Source of the DNA: Numida meleagris
Taxonomy: Eukaryota > Chordata > Aves > Galliformes > Numididae
Direction: 5' to 3'
Assembly (NCBI RefSeq): GCF_002078875.1
Contig: NC_034409.1
Span: 12,466,434-12,530,433 of the forward strand
DNA: 64,000 bases
Shown here: positions 39,401-54,400 of the stretch, piece after piece
Layout of the letters: every line of letters begins with the position of its first letter
Position numbering within the stretch: position 1 is the stretch's first letter
Position numbers and translations under genes: made by a program
The notes under the pieces: generated by a model
Told to the model about the DNA's origin: nothing
The model's input: the letters and a program-made list of their open reading frames with translations, nothing else
The model's database searches: none

Positions 39401-42400
39401 ATTTCATACACAAGTTTTCTGCAAGAAAATTTGGAATTCTTCTGATCAGTGTGTTCATACAGACCTCTAATTTGAGTTTTTTGTGCTGTGACTTATCTTG
39501 CTCCAAGGACTCATAAATCACATTCAGTTGCAGCTCCATCTTTTTCAGATTTCTCAGTTGTTTATCTTTCTCTGCTTGCTTGTTAATGAGAATTTCGTGT
39601 TGTTCTTTTTTCTCAAAGATTCGTTTATTTAATGTATTGTTCAGAGAGTCTCTATATAGATAGAGAATTTCAGAGACAGGTAACTTAGCAAGACGTGTTT
39701 GCATCAGGCATGATCATTTTAATGGATTCTGAGTACAATATAAGTATCTCCAAGCAGGAAGACAAAACCATAAAATACTGTCACAAATGACCTTACAGTT
39801 AGCAGGTAACAATTTTATAACTTCAAGAAATGATAATATTCCTAATTATGTCAGTGAGGTCTCACAGCCTGTTCTAAATCAGCTACAAGTCTGTAGGAGA
39901 TTAATTCTTACAGGAAGAGGAAGAAGACACAGTGTTTTAGTATATTTGCATGGTCACTTCCTTCAAATACTTCAATTCACAGTGCTGCCATCCTTTAACA
40001 TAAAATTTCAAAGGCAAAAGCATTTTTGCTGAGAGTATGACCATGATTACATGTGTACTTCTTCCTCTGCAAAGGAGGAGTCATTTGAAGTTTGTGACTG
40101 ACCTAATAGTTTATTTTACTTTACCAAGTCTATATAAGATCATAATTTCAAAGAGAATATGAAGAGTACAAGTGGCCAATTTCCACTGAAATTATGGAGT
40201 ATGTGGGGCAAAAATCTGTGACCCTCATCCATAAATGAGAATACTGAACTTTTTTTGCTAAGTTTACTTTCTGTGGGCTACACTGAAAATAAATATTTTC
40301 ACTGAAGAGAGAACTACTTTCCCTTTCAGAGCAAAATGTAGAGCTTCACTCTGCCAGGATTTTATCAACCATTCACGCTTCTTTTCCAAGCCAGATCCCA
40401 GAGAGCAGCAGTTTATGAATACACTTCTGAAGACAAAACCAAGCTTGATATTTCTGGTCCATCATGGTTGCAGCATAAAACTTGAAAACATAAGCAATGC
40501 AATGCAAAAAGAGATGTTTCAGAACAAAGTGCTCCCTCCCACTACACGGCTTACATCTGCTGCTCTTACCTCTCTCCTAGGATCGCCAGTTCCTTTTCTC
40601 TGGCAATTTCTAGCAATTTTGTCAAAGCAGCACATTCTTGTTCTTTGCTTTCTAGCAAAGCTCGTTTTCCATCCAATTCCTTCATTACATCTTCTCTTTC
40701 TTGCAAAATCTTTTCTGTCCCTTTGTCAATGTCTTTCAGGGTACTGTTTAACTCCTGCATTTGGTTATTAAGGTCTTCGTTTTCCTTCTCTGCATCACTG
40801 TGGATATGTGTTAAAGAAAGAGTAGAGGTTGACATTGCTATACGTCTATTTAAATGACAAAATGTAGGTTGTCAGTGTTCAAGGGAGCACAAAATTATTT
40901 CAAAGCCACAGCTATCTACTCAGTATGTACAATAACGGGCTGTAGACAGTGAAAATCTTCACATTCCAATACAGTTCTGCAATCAAACTACAGATGACCA
41001 TGGGGATCTTAGCACCAGGACAGTGTTATAAAAAGGTAATGGAGCTCTGTCAGCATCACTGGATACAGGGTTATGACACTTCTAGCCATCATTCCCAAGG
41101 CTGGGAGCTCTGAGTTTGCTCTGTGATGTGTCTCAAGTAGAAGGACTCACTTAAATACTCCATTAATAACCTACTCAATGCACTCACTCTTTAAAACTGC
41201 TTTTCTGTAACGCAATAGGGAAAACTTCTTACATTTACAATAGCAGAGTTACATTAAGCAGAGTACTGAGGAGGAAATAAAAGAAAACTGTCACATAAAT
41301 TTTAAAACTGAGAAATGTAACATAGTCGACTACTATATTTGTGATGGGGACTGCAGGCAGGAAACACAAAAGCTTCTGTGTATCCCTGTGTGCTAGCAGG
41401 GCACATGAGCACTGTTCAGCTGGATGGGCACTTGGCTTCCAGCAGCCTGGAACCTGGCTGACACTGCAGGTACCAAATAGATTTTACACATGCAGAAAGC
41501 AGCACATCATGCTCTGACGGAGGAAAAAACAGCCACAAAAACAGTGAAAGAGAAGGCTGGTGACTGGCTTGCCTTCCCAGCTGAAATATTTGACAGAGTT
41601 CACACTGGGAGCTTATAGTTTATATAGCTTATTGCCTCTGCCTGACAAACCACTGTGTAAGCACGAAGGGAAAATGCTTGTTTCCTTCGGGTCAGACCTC
41701 CACCTGTGTGAAAACTGCTGCAGTTTCACTGAGGCCAATGGAGATGTGCTCTCACTCATATCTAGAACATGTAAAATAGGCTAATTGCTACATTACGCAG
41801 TATACACAACAGCTTAGCATTATTAACCATTGAAAATCTACTAAGCAGATTCAATACATATCATTGCAGTGCAGTAAGATGGGTTAAATAATTTTCAGCT
41901 AAGATTTGTTCTGAGTTTTTCTTTATCATGCTTAAATTATAGAGAAATACAGAATAGTTTGGGTTGGATGGACCTTAAAGATCGTCTTGTTCCAGCCCCC
42001 CGACATGGACAGGGACATCTTCCAATAAAGTATTTAAATGTAAAGTGTTTCACTGCATACACAACATTTTCAGGAGTGTGCATGGATTTCAAGTGGATTA
42101 TCAACACTGGTTTAAATTACAACCCTAATTTTAATCAACAGCTACACTCCAACGCCTCTGTAACATATCAATGAAAATAAGGAATATATATATACGTATA
42201 TTTATTTTATTTATTAAAAGCATACATTTTTTTCCGATTTATCTTCTCAGTTTCCTTTTTAAGTTGCGCTGGAACACCAAGGATCTTAACTAATTCATCC
42301 TAGCAACAAAAGAGAAAGGTTAGGTTCATAGCCTCACAATCTTGGGTGATTTTACAGAATTAATACTCGTACAGAACTGCTGTGAAACAAGGCACCAAAC

Positions 42401-45400
42401 GTATTTTGAAATTATTTGAGCTTATCTCAGGGAATTGTAGCTGCTGCTTTTGAAAATAATCATTATGTTATTTACCATGTCATTATGTCTGAAAAACAAG
42501 ATTCACACTTGGATGCTATTAATGTGTCTGCATGTGTTATCCATACCATGGATAGGAAAGTTCCATAAGGCCTGGGTGCATTTTTTTTTAAACTCTCTGG
42601 ACAAATCTGTACTAAGTTGGAAGTGTTAGAGGAGCCTATATAACACAACGTAGCAAACATGGCATTCTGGAAAGCATGTTTAATCAAAACCATGACTACT
42701 ATTATTTCCTGCAGGAATAATAGTGAATGTGGGACAGCAGTATATCTCATGCTGATTGGAAAATGATGAAATCCATACGGTAATGCCATTAAATGGTTTG
42801 GAATAACAAACAACATCCAGTAGATTCACTGCTTCCTTAGACAAAAGCAGGCACCCACACACAAATACATGCACAAACACAAAGATATATGTATAATTAA
42901 TTTTGTGTTACTTTTAAACTCTCCTGGAACTCCAGAAGCTTTTCCACTTCTTTCTTATCCGTTAAGATCAGCTTCTGCTTGGATAAAATGTCTTCTTTCA
43001 TTGCATTAACTTCTGCTTTCCTTTGGATTACTTCTTTGCGGAGCTCATCACAATCATCTTTCATTTTTTTAAATTTGTTGTCTGCTTCCTTTAAAAATGA
43101 AGTAGAAGATGAGACTTTTCCCTTTACATTTTTCAAGTTTCAGATATTACAAAATTCACTGACACTGAGTGATGATAACATTTTTTACAAGAAGGTGTGA
43201 AATAGGATCTTTTCTTCTATTGATAATTAGCAGGATTTTATTTCCAACAAATACGCATGTGTTCATCAGGATTTACCCTTAAATGTATTTTCCATACTCA
43301 CATCCTATAACCTGTAGCTATCTTTACGTTATTCATTTACTGCATACAGTAATAAAATACTGAGTAAACTTAGGAATATCCAGATCTCTTATGAACAACA
43401 TAAGCACTGCTTCCCCTACAGTTATCAAACCTGGATGTTTTACTACTGTCTCTCCTATAAAATCAAGCTATTGATCTTTTTATGCAAGTTAAAGAACTCT
43501 AGAGCCATGTACTGTGAAAAGATTTTCAGAGATGTTTTAATATATTAGCAGACAGAACAGAAAACGTGGATTTTCTCACATTTCATACTTACACCTTGTT
43601 TTGGAATTCTTTCGTATTCCTTTTCCAGAAGTCTTTTCTCTTCTTGCAAACTGCAGGAAAATTAAAGCAGAGCTAGATGTATTAGTAATATGCCAAGCAA
43701 AGAATAAGTACTGAAGCCTGTCTTCTGCTAGACTAACATGTATGGTGAATTATCACCAGGGACACCTTAAAGATGTCCAGATTTAAACAAAGATTGCTGT
43801 CTGCTAACTGGAAGTTCTGAAAGATAGGTCATACATAAGCAGGGCTTTTTTTATGTAGTTCACATGTCTAAACTTTTGAACTTAAGTCTTACCACCTCCT
43901 ACAGTTTTGTTTTTGTGCCTCCTTCACCCTCCTGCTTACACTAACGATCACGCATTAAAGGATCAGAAGCACTCTACGCCCACGGGTCCCCCTGCTGCAG
44001 AACACAACATTTCAACTTGGAGCTGAGGCAAAAGGAAAAGAGTAGGTGTGAAACGTATATCCACAAAGAGATCACATGCCAATGAAAGGGCAGTTGCTGG
44101 TACGAAACTTTCTTCTTTTGATTGTTCACATTCACACTGTAAACAACTGTAAGTAAAGTTCCTCAAATCTAGATGGACTCCTGTGACAAAATATTCCTGA
44201 AAAGTGACCGGGGATGTAGACTATGGCAGTGGGACACAGTAGAAAACTGAATTGAATAGCCAAGATGATCTTAAGCTATGTCCAAAACTACATTGCAATT
44301 TCATATCTGAACAGAGACAGATGATGAAGGAAGGCAGAAGGAGGAAAGGAAGGTATAGGAAAGTTCTGGGTGTGTTTTCAGTCATGTTGCCCTTAGAAAG
44401 TTGAAGGAGTGACAGAGAAAATGAAGCTGAGTGAACCAGTGTGACAGACTCACAACAAGAGCTTCTTGATGGCAGATTGGTAAAAACTGCCAAATATCAC
44501 AAACTAGCCTTGGAGTCAGTGAAGGAATACATCAGTACAACCCCAGTGCATGCAATGAACAGCTCTGAACCTAAATGAGTTATACGGGCTACAGCAGTTT
44601 GCATGTTGGCACAACCAAACTGAGCTTTAGTCCTTGTAGCACCAATGGGAAAATTAGGAAGCAGGTTCTCTCAATGTGATTAGTACTTCCGATGACATTT
44701 TTTGAGTCTCAAGCTATAAATGAGCAAAGTTTGCAACTAAGGAGCAGGTGAAACAAAATTCTTTGTCCCAGATATAGAAAAGAATCAACTTCCAAAAATA
44801 AAACTGTGTTTGTTCCTCCAGCATGAGCATGTGCTGGTCAGGACTCCTGGAGACTCAGGGTTGTCTGTGAGAATCTGCTATGCCACTCTTTAAATAAAGG
44901 GAGTATTAACAGAGGTGGACAGGCCTTCATGAAATAGTTGTGTCACTTGAAGACGTGAACTGTGGCAAGAGAACCCTGGAGCAGCCTTGCCTACCCAGAG
45001 CAGACAGTACAGTTCTGAATGTGGTTGATACTGAAGAGAAGCAGCCCATCAGTATTTCTTTGACACCTTCCAGGGGCAGCTTAAGTCTTTGAAGGCGGTG
45101 GTTTGCACCTGAAGGTGGTGGTGATGGTGGGGAGAGATTAGCCAACTGGTGGCCTCCTCCTCATGAAGGATCCTCCTTTGGAACTCTTTCTCAATTCTTT
45201 ATCAGTGTTTTGTCTTTTTTTCCAATAACTGGTTTCTTATGTTTTGTTCCTCAAAAAAGAGGATCAAAACTCATATGTATAAGCCCCAGATAAAGTCTTC
45301 TCAATCAGTCAAGGGAATAAAAACAGTTAAAAGAGGACTGAGTTGACAGTGTTGCAATCCAAATGTTCATGAAGAACAAGCTCTGACTCAGATGAAGAGC

Positions 45401-48400
45401 AAAGAGGAAATAAAGACACAGAGTAGAATGTTTTCTTTACAGTATGTACATATATTTGTGCAGACTGCAAGTACACCTCTATGGAAACTGCTGTGTCTAA
45501 AAACTAATTTGAATGCCAGAATGTTTGGGTACCCAGAGTGAATGAGTGTATGAAAAGTTTTTCAATGAAAAAAAAGACAATTTTAAATCAATCGTCCCCT
45601 CCAAAATGATAAAAATATTTATAAAAGAACGTTCTGTTTCAAAATCTCTTCTAAATTGAGAAACTGCTCAGAACAAGGTTGCAGACAGTTACAAGCATAT
45701 CTTGCAGTGTATGGTGCAAGTACGACTGAGGAGACAGAAGCATCAGGTGGTTTCTTTGCTGAAGTGGGTTCAGGAATTACTCCTTTCATGTCCCACTGGT
45801 TACAGACAATGAGGGATCAAACTGCTGAAAATTTAGCTACTTCGATTTGGTGATAGAATCTTTGCTCCTGTGTACTATACCTCTGAGCTACAGCTGAGGC
45901 CTACGTTGGAATGCTGTGCTGGTCAAACTCAATATTTCCACCTACTGACAGGTTGTCTGAGTGTATTAATAAGTTAATAGTGACAATTTGTATTCACAGC
46001 ATGTTTGGGCAGGATTCCTAGCAGGACTCCTTGGGACTGGCATAATCACACTAATTGTAATGAATGTCCATTCTGCACAAATACCCACAACTGTCTGACT
46101 GCCACAGAACCTGATTAAATAAGTCCTGCTCAAATGGATTAAAGAGGTACTGCAGTGCTCGTCATCAGTCTGCACTGTGCCCTCTTTTATATTGTGCCAG
46201 ACAACCAAAAGAACAATCCCCAAAATTAGGAGGAGAACACAGTTGACACTGTTTTTCTTTTGTCACATTCCTCACTCATGAGGACAGATTCCTGTGGAGC
46301 CGTTCCAATCTCACAACAAAGACTCTGCCATCCATCGAAAGTAAAATGATTTGAACACCTCATTTTCTGTGACATAAACAAAGGCAACAGGAGACTGCAA
46401 GCACCAAGTGAAGTCGCCAGAGGAGCTGGCACACTAACTACTTCTACACAGAAAACAGTGAAGGGATAAAAAGAAAACAGGGGCAGAAGGAAGAGGTAAA
46501 AGACATGGTAAAAAGAATAGAAAAAAGAAGAAAAAAACATTTTTTTGAATGTTACCATGTAATTATTTCAAAAAATGTGAACATTTAAATAATTTACTAC
46601 ATTAGTTTTGCATACTTAACATTCACTTCCGTGGATTGCTTTTTACATTTTGTTTTGCTTAAACTTGTGTTTTCTCCCTAACGTTGTTTTTTTGGCAAAA
46701 CATTATTTTGGTTTCTGAAAACTGTTTCTATTGGATGCCCTTTAGAAAAATTGCCTTTAAAAATTGCATTTAAGGCTTAAAATGAATGTTTCAAATCTGA
46801 CCTCAAGTTAGGTGCTAAAACAAAACTGTTTCTGTGCACTCAGTGAGTGCTATTGGTGTAATTTATCTTACCCTTCTGAAGATATGGTTTCATGAATTGT
46901 TATGAATCAGTTTAATAGATTACCACTAATAAATATTGAGCATCTCAAATCTCCAGGCTTCTCCTCAGCTCTTGGCCACAGAACCCTCTTGGCAGCCCCA
47001 GGGTTCCTAAGAAACTGCTCTGTGAGCCAACATAAGTCATTAAAACAGCTAAAACCCACCAAATCAGACTTTTTACTTCTTTTTCTCTTTCAGTGAGTTA
47101 AACTAGCTCTGAGAGTTGAAGTGGCTTATGGGTGTGGACCTTGGTGGGGGGGAGAGGAGCATACACCTGGGAGCAGGAAAGGAGCATTTGTGTTTCTTAC
47201 CTTGTTCTACTTATTTTCATGAAGTTGAATAGCAGTGCATTTAACTGTGCATTTAAAACTGCCATGGATGCAGATGTAATGAGTTAAAAAAAAAAAACAA
47301 CATGTGGAAAATTGGACCATTAATGAAAACACATTCCAGACTTTTCCCTCAGAGATGTCTACAGCTGCAAACTGCCACAGAAATAAAATAAAATTGTCAG
47401 AGAGATTAACAAATGTAGTGGTAGTTGTCAGCAGAGGTCCATTTCAGTTCCTCAGCTAGCAAAAGAGCCAGAACCTTCTCAACATTATGAATCCCAACAC
47501 ACAAGGAAGTAAACTCCCTCAGCTACTCTTACACGTGGTTGGCACTGCTGAGGAACCACAGAAAGTGCTCAGCACCTCACTACTAAAAACCTCCCAACTA
47601 GTGACCACAAGAAGATATCAGAGCTGACAAGTTGCCTGCATGGCATTCCTATAAGGCTCTTAATGCCGTTTAGCTTGTACGCACTGGAGAATGCAGTCAC
47701 AAGACTAGCTGGTAACAAATTCAAACTGTAATCTAATTTATTTATTAATTGTAATTCTTTACTAGATAAACTATGGATAAAAAATGTTTGCCTTTTTAAT
47801 TACGGAGTGACTAATATTGAAATAATTGCAAGCACTGAAGTAATTTTCCATATTCGTAATACTTGTACAAGGACAAAATCTGTTTTGCAATCCTGATTTG
47901 CCTGCAATAGCACATAGGACTTGAGTGAGTAGCCATTCTGCTAGCTGGGTAACTGGCTATGAGGGCTGTAGGTTACAGTGGGGCTTTGGGAGAAATTTGC
48001 TTTCAAGAATCAGGCACTGTTAACACAGACTATAGGTGCAGATCATTTCATTTTAAATTAATTGCTTAGTTTTTAAAGTTTAGGTCATACATTCATTTAT
48101 ATGACAAACTCATTATTTTTCAATAACAAGCTATAATTGATGCTATGGTCTGATAAAGCAAAGCAGCACTTCCTTACTTTATCTTAAAAGCCAGGGCTCC
48201 ATACCTCACATGGGCACTACAATGACATTTTTCTTCAAGACAGAACCCATCTTTGCTGATCATATTGATCCTTTTTCAGTCTATATTCTTACCTACTGAA
48301 GCACTTACAGTTCCAGTTATGCGAAACAATAAATAATTAAAAGATTAACTACCAACTTGAGATGTTGAAAAATGTATCTGATCTGGAAAAAGACATGTTT

Positions 48401-51400
48401 ACAGAAGCAAGAAACAGGAAATGAAAGATGGAAGTGAGAACATAGAACACTAAGGAACGTAGGCAAAATATTTGAATGACATTAAACCCCAACAATGCTA
48501 TGCTGTATCACTATCACTCTTCGACATAAAGAGAAGAGATTACAGAAACAAGGAAATGGAAGGTCTGCAGAAGCTCTCACTTGCTTCCAGCTCAGCAGTA
48601 TTTCTAAGCAGGCAAGAACTTACTCAGGACTCCTAAGAAAAAGACAAAGCAATAGATAAGAAGCATGGATTCCCTTCAAAGGCTTTTCTACTTCATGTTC
48701 CACTCAAGAAGGTAAATAAGCAGTTTGTTTGTTTTCAGGCTAAAGAGCCATTAGTCATAATTCCCGAAGTTTTCTTGTAAGTGCCAAGCACAGCTGCAAC
48801 TGTTGTATTAACACAGTTGGACAGCAAGGGAAACTGTGCTCCAGAGAGACTGATGGCCAAGAGGGGTTGGACCACAAGATGAGATTCCATCCTTCTGAGA
48901 AGTGAAGGGAACCAAGCAGCCATCTAACATCTTAAGATGACTCTAAGGTACCTTACAGTACCTCTAGTGAGGTTTGCCCCCAGACTGTCACACTGCTCAT
49001 GCAAACTTACATCTCAGAAGATATAATTTTATTGTGTGAAAAAAAACATCAGGCACAGAGTTCTTCATTTTGCATCAGTGTTTCTCTTAGAGAACCTGAT
49101 ATTCACTACTCTACTCTGGAACCCCAATTTCACTTATTTTACTGGAACCAACACATTCCTTCTTTACAAACATAATCACATCTGCTATCTGTTTTTCTCC
49201 ATAGCTTGTTTCTCATTTCCACACTTACTTACATTCATTTATTCATTCCTCACATTGATATGTAACTCTGCTGGTCCTATTCTACCCTTCTTTAGCAATA
49301 AAATCCCTCTCATCTCTGGCAAGTAGTGTGTTCTCTCTCAGAACACAAATCCATAAATAACTGAGGTACATTCTCCTCACACCAACCCCACAACAGGCAT
49401 GAGAACATGCTAGTGCTTCCACCAGGCATGGAACAGATGCCGAATAAGGAACATTTAAAAAACCAGCAGCTCTTCGCTTTAGAAAGTTGATAAATGAGGG
49501 GGAATGCAACAGAGATCCATCAAACTATCCTGCAGCAGTGAAGATGGATAAGGGTCCAGATGTTTGGCCTCATCCAGTACAACTACGGGTATGAAGTGAA
49601 GCTGCTAGGAGTCAATACAGATGAGTTAGGCTCAAAACAGATAAGCGGTGGCAGTGCTTGTTGAGTTAATCTGCAAAACTCGTTGCCCAGAGTGTTGCAA
49701 TGCCAGAAGTTTATATTGGCTCAGGAGGAGACAGGAAAAGTTGAAGGAAGAGGGATCAACTGAGGATTCCTAAATAAAGAGGAATGCATTTGGCTAATGA
49801 AATCTCTGTCTCACAAATGGATGGCGGCTGTGCTTTTGATCTCTCTTAGATACTGCGCCATATGGACTTCGGGTCAGACCATACGGCTGGGTTTGATCTC
49901 ATGCAATACATAAGACCAGATAGAGGAAGTTTCTTATAAAAGCGAAAGAACATTTTTCACAGTGTTGCTGAACCAAAACGTATATTTTTAATTGACACTA
50001 TAAGATTTTTAATTCATATTTAAGGATCAATGAAGTAAATGTTCAAGGGTAACTGAATACCTAAAATGTGTTTCTGCAGGACACAGAAATCTCCCTTTGA
50101 CTAAAGGTAAAAAATAGAGTATGAGTAAATATCCCCTAATCATACAAATCCCACTATTTCTTTGGAAATGTAATGCAAATTAATGAGAAATGTTTGTAAT
50201 GCATGAGGGGAAATGGGTCAAAAAGCATGAAATTTTGAAAAGTATGTTTCTGGACTGCTTGTAAACTTCAATACATTCTGTATTTAATAATTATTTCAGG
50301 AAATCTCATGATGCTTAGTTATCTCATAGCAAATAATTTTTTCCAGATGATTTCTCTATTTCTCCCACTCCGAATTTGCTTCCTTCTCAAGTTTCTTTCC
50401 CTCTTAGAGAAGAAAACATTTGGCTCTTCAAAAAATATCAAAGAACTGCCAGAAAAATCTACTCCATGCAGCTCATACAGCACTCCTGATTTCCTTGTAG
50501 AAAATTAGTTTTAACTGCTGAGTTGCTGACATTACTTATCTAGCTCTATGTGCCAAGTAAAGTATTGCTGGTTTGAAGATGGGTAAAAATAGCAAACATC
50601 CCACAAGGTGAAAACATGAGTTAGTCTCCACAGGTACACATTTTTAAAAGCACAATAATATTGTTGGACTGGATGACCTTGGTCGATGCTTGGCTGAGCA
50701 TGAGCCAGCAGTGTGCCCAGATGGCCGAGAAGGCCAATGGCATCCTGGCTTGTATCAGGAACAGTGTTGCCAGTAGGAGTAGAGAAGGAATTGTCCCTCT
50801 GTACTCAGCCCTGGTGAGGCCCCACCTCAAGTACTGTATCCAGATTTGGGCCCCTCACTGCAAGAAAGACATTGAGGCCCTGGAGTGTGTTCAGAGGAGG
50901 GCGACAAAGCTGGTGAGGGGTCTGGAGCACAGGCCTGATGAGGAGCGGCTGAGGGAGCTGGGATTGTTCAGTCCAGAGAAGAGGAAGGCTCAGGGGAGAC
51001 CTTATCACTCTCTATAACTACCTGAAGGGAGGTTGTAGTGAGCTGGGGGTCGGCCTCTTCTCTCTTGTAACTAGTGACAGGACGAAGGGGAATGGCCTCA
51101 AGTTGCGCCAGGGGAGATTTAGGCTGGACATTAGGAAGTACTGCTTTTCTGAAAAGAGTGGTCAGGCGCTGGAATGGGCTGCCCAGGGAGGTGGCTGAGT
51201 CACCGTCCCTGGAGGTGTTCAAGAAACACTTAGATATAGCGCTGAGAGACATGGTTTAGTGGGGTTATTGGTGGTAGGTGGATGGTTGGACCGGATGATC
51301 TTGTAGGTCTTCTCCAACCTAGCTAATTCTATGATTGTTTATAATTTTGCTGTAGAAGCACTAAGTACAATACACTGATGTGTAAATGAATCAATACAAT

Positions 51401-54400
51401 ATTGTCTAGTAAATTTTTATAAAAATTTCAAGTACTCACAGCTTTCTCAGCAAATTTCTCATTTCTCAGATGTGAGAGTATAGAAAAGTTTTTCCTACTT
51501 TAAATAACTGAGTAGAAAATCCTGCGTAAAATGTGATTCTGATGTTAAAAATAGTGCTAAGTCTAGTTATGACATCATTTCCATAAACCCCAGTCACCAG
51601 GGCTCTGAGATACTTTAGCCATTAGTATTGAAGGTGTCCTTTGTATTGAAGTTGTCCTAGGCAAGACTTTCAGCAACAATTTTAGTCTATCTAAACATTA
51701 ATCATACAATATGATAGAACTCAAACTGTATTCCAGAGGATACCTTCTAAAATAAAAATTATCTACAAACCACACACGGGAGTAATTTTATTGGTCACTG
51801 AAATGTTGTTACTAGGCAAGCTTGTTGCAATTTGCTTAAAAATAGCTGTCCAGAAATACATCCATGTAAGGTGGAGAGGAAGCTGAGTTATGTTCTATGT
51901 TATCTTTCTAGACAAACGATGATAGCAGAGATTGACTGTTATCACCTACCATTTTATCCTTAACTGAATTTCATGCTCTCTTTCTTTAATAGCATTGTAC
52001 TCATTTTGGCAATGAAGAAGCTGTTGCTGTATTCGGCAGACTTCACTGGAAGATCCTTCAGGGAACTGTTCTGCTTTTTCCAGTTCATGTTGCTGTTGTT
52101 CCAGGTCTACACTAAGACGTCTGACTTCCTGCAACAGCTGGATCTCAGATTCCTGTAAACTACATTAAATAGAAAAACTTAGAAGTTATCACAACCTTTA
52201 TATTTCTTCACCTTTCTGTAGTATATAAAGCAATGTTTTGGAGATGAGACTGGATTAAGTCCTGTGCAATCTGGTTGGATCTCATAGGTGACCCTGATTG
52301 AACAGGAGGTTGGACCAGAGACCTCCTGAGGTCTGTTCAAACCTGTGTTATTCTGTGGTCTCATGAGAACAGTGGGACTTGTTGGAAGGGGCATTTTCTG
52401 TGTCTAATCTCATCTCATCTAATTTTAACCAGAAGAAAGATGGTCAGTTAGTCTAAGTTATTCAAAATTATTCATCTAGCACCTCCTAGAATCAGTGAAG
52501 AGACAGCAATTTGTTTTATCTTAAGCGGTGCCTGGTATCAGGTTGTGGTTCAACTCATGGACTACATGGAAGGCATTCTGAATAACTGGAGTACTCTGAA
52601 GGGATAAGCAACATTTTACTGCTTAGCTTCAGTGACTACACAGTGCGCAGAAAAGGACTGAAGTGAAAATCTGAAACTTTTGTTTCCTGGCACGAGAAAA
52701 ATGCGCTCTCTCTCCTACATGACCTTTTACAGCAGACACAACAGGTAAGTATGAAGATGAAAACCAGTATAAAGGTTAAATCCTAAACAATTAAATTCAG
52801 TAGTAAAATTCCCATTCACAGAGAGTAAATGCAGCCCCTTTCAACACAAGTTACTGTCTTAAGAACACAAGAAAGGGACTTGATCTACAGTACAAAATGT
52901 TTTATCACATCAGTGTGGTGACCAGTAGCAGGGAGGTATGCACCAGTACAGGGCCCAGCCTGGGCCATACAATGCGTCAATGTTCTCAGCTAACATATGG
53001 ACATGTACACAGTGCTGAGCCGCGTGTTGCTGTCACTGGAGTGTCACCAGCAGCTGAAGCAGCTCACCTAGTGATCTCAGGCTGCAACTACATTTGTGGA
53101 CTTCTGTGGAAATATATTATTGGAACTGATCGATAATCTGAAATCACCTGTGCCACGAAAGTCTGGCTTCACAGAAAGAATGAATCCCAACATGCTGTCA
53201 ATGCTAAGAAACTGGTACTCATAATACGCTTATGAGCCTGCATGGTGATAGACAAATAATGGATCTTAAGAGCTGCTATATACAGCTCTTAAGATACTTC
53301 ATATGTACATTGCTAATTAGGGAAGAGTCTTATGGAACTGCAGCGTGAAAATTATTATACATTGCTTGATATACAAACTTGGTCTTTTTGCTGCTGCTAT
53401 CATTGTACATGCCTTCTCAATAATATTAAATCATAAGTTTTTAATAACGGCATGCCACAATTAGTCACAAGTGATGAGGAAGAATAAAGAACTCAATCAT
53501 TTGCCCTTTATTAATTAAAAAAATGTAATTTATTATCTCCTATATTGAGAATCTCTCTTCCAAATTCTAGCTCAAAGATGACAACTGTGAGTACTCTACA
53601 AGCTAAGTAACAAAGTTACATGTCACACCGAAGAACAGAACTAAGATGGTAACTATAAAACACAAAATACACAACTAACTACACTGTACGAACATGCCTG
53701 AGATAACAAAGCAGAAAAGGTTTTGTTTCCTGTAACATTTCTAGTTAAATAACCACTTCCTTTTTTTAGGCCAGAAAATATGAAAACCACAGACAAACAG
53801 GATACAAGAGTGTGACTTTATCATGAAATTCATGCTTTGATGTATTTACATAATAATATTTTAAGGGGAAAATCATTTGAGATATCTATGCAAGATCCTA
53901 AATAATGCTTAGATCATACTTAAATAAGCCAAAAATAAGGAAACTGATCTGGGGAGAAAATATAATTGGATGCACTGATACACACACATTTATCATAGCG
54001 ATAGGACAAGGGGGAATGGTTTTAAACTGAGACAGGGGAGGTTTAGGTTAGATACTAGGAGGAATTTTTTCACTCAGAGGGTGGTGATGCACTGGAACAG
54101 GTTGCCCAGGGAGGTTGTGGATGCCCCGTCCCTGGAGGCATTCAAGGCCAGACTGGACGTGGCTCTGGGCAGCCTGGTCTAGTGGTTGGCGACCCTGCAC
54201 TCAGCAGGGGGGTTGAAACAAGATGATCTCTGTGGTCCTTTTCAACCCAGGCCATTCTATGATTCTATGACTTATCACATAATTCTTACATTAAACATAA
54301 ATTTTAAATAAAATTACATTAAAAGTTCTTCCAGAAAAACAAAACTCTTATGATTTATTTTTTTCAAGGTAATATAAAAAAAGCCACAAAAAAAACATAA

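Larger units (their letters stand above)
43651..51949 (-). other. Largest CCDC146 intron
   Basis: 8.3 kb intron between the exons at 51950 and 43650. It contains the long CR1 copy at 50661-51337. The other open frames in it (for example 44221-44493 minus, 46226-46558 minus, 45656-45853 plus) have no recognised homology and no splice support. Confidence 0.5.

Noticed and set aside
45656..45853. Plus-strand frame with protease-like words
   Set aside because: Too short, with no family motif and no flanking element. Likely chance.
46226..46558. 110-codon minus-strand frame rich in Phe and Leu
   Set aside because: It arises from purine-rich plus-strand sequence (AAAAGAAG runs). No homology and no splice support.
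48830..48925. Possible CR1 fragment (GGGGTTGGACCACAAGATGA)
   Set aside because: Only one CR1-like word without the expected flanking order or tail.
52897..53136. 79-codon plus-strand frame
   Set aside because: No recognised domain, and it lies between CR1 fragments in a CCDC146 intron.
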